Origin: Thermohalobaculum sp964467005
GTDB lineage: Bacteria; Pseudomonadota; Alphaproteobacteria; Rhodobacterales; Rhodobacteraceae
Length of the DNA stretch: 8,983 bases
Reading direction: 5' to 3'
Assembly: GCA_964467005.1 (NCBI GenBank)
Contig: CAYXPI010000150.1
Span: forward strand, 1-8,983
A program made the translations under genes and the position numbers. Position 1 is the first letter of the stretch; the number at the start of each line of letters is the position of its first letter. The notes below the pieces were generated by a model. The model was not told the DNA's origin and ran no database searches. It worked only from the letters and a program-made list of their open reading frames with translations. Below are positions 1 to 5,734 of the stretch, in pieces.

Positions 1-666
1 CTGTCGGGCGGTCTGCGCCAGCGGGTGGCCATGGGCCGCGCCGTGGTGCGCGCGCCGGATGTGTTCTTGATGGACGAGCCGCTCTCCAACCTCGACGCCC
101 AGCTCCGCGCCCAGATGCGGAGCGAGATCAAGGCGCTGCAGCGGCGCCTCGGCGCGACGATGATCTACGTCACCCACGACCAGGTGGAGGCGATGACGAT
201 GGCGGACCGGATCGTCGTCCTCCGAGACGGGCGGATCCAGCAGGCGGGCACGCCGGAGGAGCTCTACGCCCGGCCGGCCAACCGCTTCGTGGCGGGTTTC
301 ATCGGGGCGCCGGCCATGAACCTCCTCGCCCTCACTCCGGAGGAGGGGTCGGAGGGCTCGGGCCTCCGCGTGGCGGGCGGGCCGGTGCTCACCCCCGCCG
401 TCGTGCCCCAGGGCGCGGTGGAGATCGGGCTTCGTCCCCAGGCGCTGCGGCTGGTGGGGGCCGAGGGCGCGCCGGTCGCCTGGCAGGCCGAGGTGGCGCT
501 GGTCGAACCCTTGGGCGACGAAACCCTCGTCCACCTCGCCTCCGGCGCGCGGCTCAAGGTGCGGGACCGCGACGCGCCGCGCCCCAGCCCCGGGGAGCGC
601 GTGACTGTGGGCTTCGACGTCGCCGAGGCGCGGTTTTTCGACCGCGCGGGCGCGGCCATCGGCTGA
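1..666 (+). CDS. ugpC: UgpC/MalK-type ABC transporter ATP-binding protein, C-terminal part
   Basis: The gene enters from the left edge, so its start, the Walker A motif and roughly the first 130-140 residues of a ~355-residue family are missing. The 221 visible residues begin inside the ABC signature (LSGGLRQRVA, residues 1-10), followed by Walker B (VFLMDEP, 21-27), the D-loop (SNLD, 29-32) and the switch histidine (VTHD, H59). After about residue 100 there is a TOBE-type regulatory domain as in MalK and UgpC (IGLRPQAL, then short beta strands). The protein would hydrolyse ATP on the cytoplasmic face to drive a binding-protein-dependent importer of the carbohydrate/glycerol-phosphate class. 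The permeases and binding protein of that class lie on the opposite strand just downstream, so it is their likely partner, but a different upstream operon could also own it. The signature glutamine (LSGGQ) is leucine here. ugpC is a family-level symbol; the substrate is inferred from neighbours. Confidence 0.9.
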   Translation: MSGGLRQRVAMGRAVVRAPDVFLMDEPLSNLDAQLRAQMRSEIKALQRRLGATMIYVTHDQVEAMTMADRIVVLRDGRIQQAGTPEELYARPANRFVAGFIGAPAMNLLALTPEEGSEGSGLRVAGGPVLTPAVVPQGAVEIGLRPQALRLVGAEGAPVAWQAEVALVEPLGDETLVHLASGARLKVRDRDAPRPSPGERVTVGFDVAEARFFDRAGAAIG

Positions 667-675
667 GGCCCTCAG
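663..675. other. Palindrome spanning two convergent stop codons
   Basis: CTGAGG-C-CCTCAG is a perfect 6-bp inverted repeat with a one-base centre. It contains the TGA of the ATPase gene (664-666) and the TGA of the phosphodiesterase gene read on the other strand (672-674). The genes are separated by only five bases, so no conventional terminator fits between them and each transcript probably runs into the other gene. The repeat is too short and its loop too tight to be a terminator by itself. Confidence 0.5.
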
Positions 676-1481
676 GCCCCCGGATAGGCGGGATCGAGCC
701 GGAAGCGGTGCGGCCCCTCGAAGGCGCCGATATAGGCCTGATGCGAGACGAGCCCGCTGTCCTCGGTCCAGCGATGCAGCATAAAGGCCGGCGGCTCGAG
801 GATCCACGAGGCCATGGGTGCGGGCTCGAAGTCGAGCGCCACCTGATGCGCGACCGAGGGGGCGATCATGCCCACCGTGCCGGCCCAGCGGATCTGCACC
901 GGGCGGTGATGGTGCCCGGAGATCACGCGCTCCACCTGCGGATGGCGGGCGACGATCGCGCCCATGTCCGCGCCGTTCACGCATCCGATCTGGTCCATGG
1001 CCGCAATGCCGGTCGGAAATGGGGGATGGTGAATGGCAATGACTGTGGGCCGGGGATCGGCCTCCAGCGTCGCCTCGAGCCATGCGAGGCTCTCGGGCGC
1101 AAGCGCGCCATGGCTCGCGCCGGGCACCACGCTGTCGAGGCCGACGAGGCGCACGGGCAGCTCGTCCACCGCCCAATTGAGCGGCCCGGTCTCCGGCAGA
1201 TAGGCGTGGTCGGCAAAGGCCGCGCGAAGCTCGGCGTGGCGGTCGTGGTTGCCTGGGATGACGTAGACCGGCGGCTCCAGCCGGTCGAGCTCGGCGCGCA
1301 ACAGTTCATATTCCTCGGCGGTGCCGATATCCGTGAGGTCGCCCGTGACAACCACCGCATCCGGTCGGTGGGCGGCCACCGCGTCGATCGCGGCGGCGGT
1401 GTAGGGCCGGGTCACCACCGCGCCGGAGAGAGGGGTGTCGTCGCGGCGCATGTGGAGATCGGTGATCTGGGCGATGAGCAT
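672..1481 (-). CDS. gpdQ: GpdQ-like glycerophosphodiesterase / class III metallophosphoesterase
   Basis: A 269-residue protein of the calcineurin-like metallophosphoesterase fold, close in length to Enterobacter GpdQ (about 274). The full dinuclear-metal ligand set is visible: D8 and H10 (TDLH), D48 (TGDL), N78 and H79 (GNHD), H151 (IHHPP), H190 and H192 (GHHH). These match GpdQ ligands D8, H10, D50, N80, H156, H195 and H197 in order and spacing. GpdQ-type details also recur: MDQIGCVNG after the HHPP motif, SVAHQV near 215, and FMLHRW near the C-terminus. Known family members cleave glycerophosphodiesters and other phosphodiesters, including cAMP in CpdA relatives, in the cytoplasm; no signal peptide is seen. 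It is last in the transporter operon, 83 bases after the binding-protein gene. The ATG at 1481 has GAGG eight bases upstream. Glycerophosphodiester hydrolysis is favoured by context but not proved; cAMP phosphodiesterase is the main alternative. Confidence 0.88.
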   Translation of the reverse strand: MLIAQITDLHMRRDDTPLSGAVVTRPYTAAAIDAVAAHRPDAVVVTGDLTDIGTAEEYELLRAELDRLEPPVYVIPGNHDRHAELRAAFADHAYLPETGPLNWAVDELPVRLVGLDSVVPGASHGALAPESLAWLEATLEADPRPTVIAIHHPPFPTGIAAMDQIGCVNGADMGAIVARHPQVERVISGHHHRPVQIRWAGTVGMIAPSVAHQVALDFEPAPMASWILEPPAFMLHRWTEDSGLVSHQAYIGAFEGPHRFRLDPAYPGA

Positions 1482-1523
1482 GGGAACAACCTCGGGGACG
1501 GGACACGCAATGCCGTCCTCTTA

Positions 1524-1549
1524 GCCTTCCCCCGTTTCCGGGGGAAGGC
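1524..1549 (-). promoter_or_regulatory. Intercistronic hairpin with GAAA tetraloop after the binding-protein gene
   Basis: An 11-bp perfect inverted repeat (arms 1524-1534 and 1539-1549) closes a four-base loop at 1535-1538 that reads GAAA in the minus-strand RNA, a GNRA tetraloop on a C/G-rich stem. It begins 15 bases after the stop of the binding-protein gene. The following RNA (TAAGAGGACGG) has no U run, so it is not a standard Rho-independent terminator. Such structures after binding-protein genes are known to block 3'-to-5' exonucleases and keep that segment of an operon mRNA abundant, and may partly end transcription before the downstream enzyme gene. The structure is seen directly; the stabiliser/attenuator role is inferred. 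Confidence 0.75.
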
Positions 1550-1564
1550 CTTCGCGCGATACAA

Positions 1565-2857
1565 TCAGAAGTCGAACGCGGTCTCGTCCACGTAAGGTTT
1601 CAGGATCTCGTTGGCGTTGGCCTGGGCGCGGGCGGCGGCCTCGTCCACCGAGAGATCCGCGTCGCCGAGGAGGGCCTGCATCTCGTCCTCGACCGCCTTG
1701 CGCACGGCGACGGTGTTGTAGGTCGCGATCCAGGGGCCGGCGAACTGCAGCTGCTCGACGGCGCGGAGCGCGTCGGGGTTCTGGGCCACGAACTCCTTCA
1801 TCTCGTCCATGTCGTAGGCGGCCATCCGCGGCGCGAAATAGCCGGTGAAGCGCGACCAGCGGCCCTGCACCTCGGGGCTCACGAGATGCGAGATGAAGGC
1901 CCAGGCGGCGGCTTTCTGCTCCGGCGTGGTGCCCTTGAACGAGACGAGCGAGGCGCCGCCGATCGGCACCGCGTTGCGCACATTCCGCGGCATGAAAGCG
2001 ACGTCGTAGTCGAAGGTGGCGTTCTCGCGCACGAAGGAGAGGGCGCCGGTGGAGAGCACGATCATCGAGGCCTTGCCGGCGAAGAAGTTGGTCGACACCG
2101 CCTTCGAGTCGGTCACGCCCGTGGGCATCGCCTTGTGCTCATGGGCCATGTCGCGCCAGAATTTGAGCGCGGCCTTGGTCGAGGCGTGGTCGTAAAAGAT
2201 CTCGCCCGGATAGACGGTGTTGTAGAAGGTGCCGCCCGAGGCCATGGCGAGCGACTGCACGAGCCAGCCGTTGTAGTCGTAGTTGGACGGCATCATCAGA
2301 CCCCAGCGGCCTTCGTCCGGCTTCGCGAGCGCCTTGGCGGCCGCGATCCACTCGCCCCAGGTCTCGGGCGCCTTGTCGATTCCGGCCTCGGCAAAGTGCT
2401 CTTTGTTGTAGTAGAGGATCGGCGTCGAGTTCTGGAACGGCACCGAGTACATCTCGCCGTCGAAGAGCGCGTTGGCGCGCACCGCGGGCCAGAACTCCTC
2501 GACGAAGGCCGGCACATCCGTGCCTTCGGGCGCGATGTCCGCGATCGGCACGATGAGGTCGTTCATCGCGAGCTCCGCGGCGAAGTTGGCGGACATCAGC
2601 ACCACGGCGGGCGGGCGCCCGGCCTCGGCGGCGGCCTGGGACTTCACCTTGGTGTCGTCGTAGGAGCCGGTGAAGACGCCGACGACTTCCACCGCGTCCT
2701 GGCTGTCGTTGTACTCGGCCACGATCTTCTGCATCTCGCGGCTGAGCTTGCCCTGCACGGGCGCGGGGAACATGAACTCGATCGTCTCCTGCGCGGCCGA
2801 CACGGTCGCGAAGGTGGCGAGGGCGGCGGCCCCCATCAGGCTGCGGAGGGTGGTCAT
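1565..2857 (-). CDS. ugpB: UgpB-like periplasmic solute-binding protein
   Basis: A 430-residue family 1 extracellular solute-binding protein, near E. coli UgpB in length (438). Residues 1-22 form a signal peptide with a small-residue cleavage site around SAAQ (20-23). UgpB hallmarks include GSYDD (64-68), PFQNSTPILYYNK (140-152), ETWGEW (165-170), IGGASL (299-304) and FTGYFAPR (337-344). Aligned by eye to E. coli UgpB recalled from memory, its G3P contacts Y65, S144, S270, G307, Y346 and R397 correspond to Y66, S144, S269, G301, Y340 and R386; E89 falls at A90 and is not kept. The protein would capture glycerol-3-phosphate, a glycerophosphodiester or a related ligand and deliver it to the two permeases encoded just upstream. 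The ATG at 2857 has a strong AGGAGA Shine-Dalgarno that overlaps the stop of the UgpE-like gene. The exact ligand is unproven; a sugar or polyol is the alternative. Confidence 0.87.
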   Translation of the reverse strand: MTTLRSLMGAAALATFATVSAAQETIEFMFPAPVQGKLSREMQKIVAEYNDSQDAVEVVGVFTGSYDDTKVKSQAAAEAGRPPAVVLMSANFAAELAMNDLIVPIADIAPEGTDVPAFVEEFWPAVRANALFDGEMYSVPFQNSTPILYYNKEHFAEAGIDKAPETWGEWIAAAKALAKPDEGRWGLMMPSNYDYNGWLVQSLAMASGGTFYNTVYPGEIFYDHASTKAALKFWRDMAHEHKAMPTGVTDSKAVSTNFFAGKASMIVLSTGALSFVRENATFDYDVAFMPRNVRNAVPIGGASLVSFKGTTPEQKAAAWAFISHLVSPEVQGRWSRFTGYFAPRMAAYDMDEMKEFVAQNPDALRAVEQLQFAGPWIATYNTVAVRKAVEDEMQALLGDADLSVDEAAARAQANANEILKPYVDETAFDF

Positions 2858-2869
2858 GGCGATCTCCTA
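2855..2869 (-). promoter_or_regulatory. Stop codon fused to Shine-Dalgarno (ugpE-ugpB coupling site)
   Basis: On the minus strand the TAG stop of the UgpE-like permease (2869-2867) forms the first bases of the ribosome binding site TAGGAGA of the binding-protein gene, six bases before its ATG (2857-2855). A ribosome ending ugpE therefore sits on the ugpB initiation region, which points to translational coupling or re-initiation. This site also fixes the ugpB start. Confidence 0.8.
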
Positions 2870-3691
2870 TTTGATGCCAGTGGACATGAAACTGTTGACG
2901 AACTGACGCTGGAAGGCGGCGAAGGCGATGGCGAGCGGCGCCACCACGAGGAGCGTGCCGGCGGCGATCAGCCCCCAGTCCGACGCGCCCTCGGCCCCCA
3001 GCGCGAAGCTCACGAGGCCCACGGTGAGGACCATGTTGTCCGGGTGGTTGAGCACCATGAGCGGCCAGAGATATTCGTTCCAGTGGAACACCACCGAGAC
3101 GATGGAGAAGGCGACGAGCCCCGGCCGCGCCAGCGGCAAGAGGACGAACCACAGGATCTGGCCCCAGGAGGCGCCGTCGATCCGCGCGGCCTCCTCGAAG
3201 TCCCGCGGGATCGCCCGGAAGGTCTGGCGCATGAGGAAGGTGCCGAAGGCCGAGCCCCAATAGGGCGCCATCACCCCGATCAGCGTGTCGTAGAGCCCGA
3301 GCTGCACCAGCGTGGTGAGGTTGGGCACGATGAGGACCGGCGGGGCCAGCATGAGCTGGAGCAGGAAGATGTAGAAGAGCGTCTCCTTGCCCCGAAACTC
3401 GGCCCGGGCGAAGGCGTAGCCCGCGAGGCTGATCGTCACGAGCTGAACCGCCAGGGTGCCGAGGACGAGAATGAGCGAGTTCGCGAACCACACCGCCCAA
3501 TCCCCATCGAGGAGGGCGTAGCGGAACTGGTCGAGCGCGGGCGCGGTGGAGGGGATGAGCGAGGCCATGTCGAGTGAGCCGAAATTCTCGGGCCGGAGCG
3601 AGGCGATCACCATCCAGAGGAGCGGCGTCGCCCAAAGGAAGACAATGCCCGAAAAGGCCGCGAGCCCGATCCAGGGGAGCGCCCGCGCCAC
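2867..3691 (-). CDS. ugpE: UgpE-like ABC transporter permease
   Basis: A 274-residue inner-membrane permease of the MalG/UgpE (binding-protein-dependent transport) family with about six hydrophobic segments, near residues 8-30, 68-92, 104-124, 135-155, 190-210 and 238-260. The cytoplasmic EAA loop, which docks onto the ATPase, is clear at 161-175 (IPRDFEEAARIDGAS) and is followed by VLLPLARPG. The C-terminus (FQRQFVNSFMSTGIK) is the usual MalG/UgpE ending. The start is a GTG at 3691, three bases after the stop of the UgpA-like gene; GAGAG lies seven bases upstream inside the end of that gene. No better in-frame start precedes the first membrane segment. It pairs with the UgpA-like subunit to form the translocation channel. 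Confidence 0.9.
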   Translation of the reverse strand: MARALPWIGLAAFSGIVFLWATPLLWMVIASLRPENFGSLDMASLIPSTAPALDQFRYALLDGDWAVWFANSLILVLGTLAVQLVTISLAGYAFARAEFRGKETLFYIFLLQLMLAPPVLIVPNLTTLVQLGLYDTLIGVMAPYWGSAFGTFLMRQTFRAIPRDFEEAARIDGASWGQILWFVLLPLARPGLVAFSIVSVVFHWNEYLWPLMVLNHPDNMVLTVGLVSFALGAEGASDWGLIAAGTLLVVAPLAIAFAAFQRQFVNSFMSTGIK

Positions 3692-3694
3692 GCC

Positions 3695-4621
3695 TCAGCT
3701 CTCGTAATGCACGCGGCGCTCCATCGTGCGGAGGCTCGCCATGGAGAGCGCGAGGAGAAGCGCCAGGGTCACCACCGTCGCCGCGGTGGCTTTGCCGAGA
3801 TCGTAGAACTCATGCGCCTGCTGGTATATGTAGTAGAGAAGAAGATTGGTCGCGTTGTTGGGGCCGCCCTGGGTCATCACGATCACATGGTCGATCTGGG
3901 TGATCGCGTTGATGAGCGCGATGACGCCGACGAAGGCGAAGGTCGGCCCGAGCATCGGGATCACCACATAGCGCTGGCGCTGCCACCAGCTCGCGCCTTC
4001 GATGCGGGCGGCTTCCTCCGCGTCCTCGGGCAACGACTGGAGCCCCGCGAGGAAGAACAGCATGTAGTAGCCCGCGTTCTTCCACACCGTGAGGAGGATG
4101 AGCGACCAGAGCGCGATGTCGGCGTTGCCGAGCCAGTTGACCGACCGGGCGCCGAGCTTGGCGAGGTAGTAGTCGAGAAGCCCGAGCGTGGGCAGGAAGA
4201 TGAAGATGAAGAGCGCCGCGGCCGCCACCAGCGGCATAAGCGTCGGGAAGAAGAGGATCGCGCGGTAGAGCCCGTTGAGCGCGCCGGACTGTCGGAGCAT
4301 CACCGCGAAGAGGAACCCGAGTGCCACCGACGGGATCACCGTGCCCGCCGCGTAGATCGCGTTGTTGAGGAGCGCGCCGGTGAAATCCGCGTCGCCCATC
4401 AGCCGCGTGTAGTTCTCGAGGCCCGCGAACTCCTCGAACTCCGCCACCCGCCGGGAGGCGAAGAGCGAGGCGGCGAAGACCTGCAGCATCGGCCAATAGG
4501 TGAAGGTCGCGAGGAAGAGGAGCGCGGGCGCGAGCAGGAGATAAGGCGTGAGCGTGGCCCGCCGGCGCGTGCGCCGTGCCTCCTCCGCCAAGCCGACCTC
4601 GGACGTCGTGATCTCCGCCAT
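3695..4621 (-). CDS. ugpA: UgpA-like ABC transporter permease
   Basis: A 308-residue inner-membrane permease of the MalF/UgpA type. After a basic N-terminal tail (EEARRTRRRATLTPY) come about six hydrophobic segments, near 26-50, 86-110, 120-145, 168-195, 224-242 and 276-298. The EAA loop is at 199-211 (EDAEEAARIEGAS), followed by RYVVIPML. The periplasmic motif MTQGGP (249-254) is characteristic of this permease class. The ATG at 4621 is preceded by AAGGAGA five bases upstream, a strong Shine-Dalgarno. It is the first transporter gene of the operon, 67 bases after the kinase gene and three bases ahead of the UgpE-like gene. It should form the heterodimeric channel for the ligand bound by the UgpB-like protein. 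Confidence 0.9.
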   Translation of the reverse strand: MAEITTSEVGLAEEARRTRRRATLTPYLLLAPALLFLATFTYWPMLQVFAASLFASRRVAEFEEFAGLENYTRLMGDADFTGALLNNAIYAAGTVIPSVALGFLFAVMLRQSGALNGLYRAILFFPTLMPLVAAAALFIFIFLPTLGLLDYYLAKLGARSVNWLGNADIALWSLILLTVWKNAGYYMLFFLAGLQSLPEDAEEAARIEGASWWQRQRYVVIPMLGPTFAFVGVIALINAITQIDHVIVMTQGGPNNATNLLLYYIYQQAHEFYDLGKATAATVVTLALLLALSMASLRTMERRVHYES

Positions 4622-4688
4622 GGCTCTCTCCTTGCGCCGGCAGGATCACAGGGCCATGACGCGCGGGCGGCACTCCGGTGACACAACG
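4622..4688 (-). other. Kinase-to-permease intercistronic gap
   Basis: The 67 bases between the kinase stop and the UgpA-like start hold the AAGGAGA ribosome binding site of the permease (4627-4633). I see no convincing -35/-10 pair, terminator hairpin or U run, so co-transcription of kinase and transporter is the simplest reading. An internal promoter cannot be excluded by eye, because alphaproteobacterial promoters are often poorly conserved. Confidence 0.45.
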
Positions 4689-5669
4689 TCAGCCGCTGAG
4701 ATAGCGCTCCGCGAGGGCGAGCGTGCCGTGGGTGTAACCGGCCCCGAGCTCGCTGGCCGTGGGCGTCTCGCGATGGGTGGCGATCCACGCCGTGAGCTGC
4801 AGGCGCCGGAGCATGACCATGGTGGGGATCATCGCCGCGTCCTCCGCCGGAAGGAGGGCGACGCGCCGATAGCCGCGCATCCAGGCCTCGGCGAGCGCGG
4901 GGATCCGCGGGTCGGTCTCGAAAAAGCTGACCGCGGCCGCGAAATCGAACATGCGCCAGCCGAAGCCGCAGTCGTCGAAATCGATCACCGCGATGCGCTC
5001 GCCGTCGATGAGGAGATTGGCGAGGCGGAGATCGGCGTGGATTAGGCCGAAGCGCTCGGGCTCTGTGCCATAGGCCGCGAGGCGGGTGCGCAGCGCCTCG
5101 GCCAGCCGGGCGAGACGCGCGGCGCCGTCGGCGTTCAGGCCGAGCGCGTCCCGCCAGTTGCCCCAATGCGCATCAGGGCCCACGGTTGTCGCCCAGTCCC
5201 AGCGTTTGCGGGCGAAGCCGGTGGGCGGCTGCCAGTGGCGGGCATGGGCGTGGAGCCGCGCGGCCACGGCGCCGAGCGCCTCGAAGGGCGCCTCCAGCGC
5301 GTCCTCCGGCGCGGGCTCGCGGCCGGGCATGAAGGCGAAGGCCACCACCTCACGCCCCGACGGCAGCACCCCGATCAGCCCGCCATCGGCGCGGGGCAGG
5401 GGGGCGGGCGTCGCCACCACCGCCTCGGCCCGGAGCGCCTGGATCCAGGCAAGCTCCGAGGCGATCTCCGCCCGGCTGTGATAACCCACCCGGTGGACGC
5501 GGAACACCACGGGCGCGGCCCGCGCCGGGTCGTCCGCCCGAAAGGTCGCGTTCTCCGAGACGGTAAGAAGCCGCACCCGCGTTTCGGGCGAGAGGCCCCA
5601 GTCCGGCGCGACAGCCGCCACCTCCGCCGCGAGCGCCGCCACATAGTCCGGCGCGTAGAGCCCTGTCAT
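4689..5669 (-). CDS. Aminoglycoside-phosphotransferase-fold small-molecule kinase
   Basis: A 326-residue cytoplasmic kinase of the APH / choline kinase / homoserine kinase II superfamily. The N-lobe has SENATFRADD (38-47) and FRVHRVGYHSRAEIASELAW (56-75), typical of this family around the nucleotide-binding strands. The catalytic loop is HADLRLANLL (H211, D213, N218), and the metal-binding motif is IDFDD (229-233, D230 and D232), so the active site looks intact. The ATG at 5669 is chosen because GGGAGAGG lies just upstream; an in-frame extension to a GTG at 5891 would overlap the divergent hydrolase gene. It is first in the operon with the Ugp-like transporter and GpdQ enzyme, suggesting it phosphorylates a small alcohol or amino alcohol linked to the imported compound, such as choline, ethanolamine or glycerol. 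This is inference; antibiotic resistance is unlikely from the context. Confidence 0.87.
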   Translation of the reverse strand: MTGLYAPDYVAALAAEVAAVAPDWGLSPETRVRLLTVSENATFRADDPARAAPVVFRVHRVGYHSRAEIASELAWIQALRAEAVVATPAPLPRADGGLIGVLPSGREVVAFAFMPGREPAPEDALEAPFEALGAVAARLHAHARHWQPPTGFARKRWDWATTVGPDAHWGNWRDALGLNADGAARLARLAEALRTRLAAYGTEPERFGLIHADLRLANLLIDGERIAVIDFDDCGFGWRMFDFAAAVSFFETDPRIPALAEAWMRGYRRVALLPAEDAAMIPTMVMLRRLQLTAWIATHRETPTASELGAGYTHGTLALAERYLSG

Positions 5670-5734
5670 GCCCCTCTCCCTTGCCAAGCCGTCCGCACGG
5701 GCCCAGGCTCGCTCGGCCCAAGCCGGAGGAGCCC
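5670..5734. promoter_or_regulatory. Divergent intergenic control region
   Basis: These 65 bases separate the divergent kinase and hydrolase starts and must hold the upstream signals of the hydrolase and of the kinase-transporter operon unless promoters lie inside the genes. The kinase Shine-Dalgarno (GGGAGAGG on the minus strand) is at its left end and the hydrolase GGAGGA (5725-5730) at its right end. The octamer CCAAGCCG occurs twice as a direct repeat (5684-5691 and 5718-5725, 34 bases apart), about three helical turns, and could be a regulator site or chance. I see no clear sigma-70 promoter. Confidence 0.4.

Noticed and set aside
1886..3577. Long plus-strand open frame (563 codons) opposite the binding-protein and permease genes
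   Set aside because: It is antisense to well-supported ugpB and ugpE homologues; its product is a low-complexity His/Arg/Glu/Gly-rich string with no domain. Long antisense frames are expected in DNA this GC-rich.
4689..5669. Kinase considered as an aminoglycoside resistance gene
   Set aside because: Only the fold motifs are shared; the gene sits in a metabolic transporter operon with matching base composition and no mobile element nearby.
5681..5734. TTG start at 5681 for the hydrolase
   Set aside because: The extra 18 residues are Arg/Pro-rich with no family similarity, while the ATG at 5735 follows GGAGGA directly.
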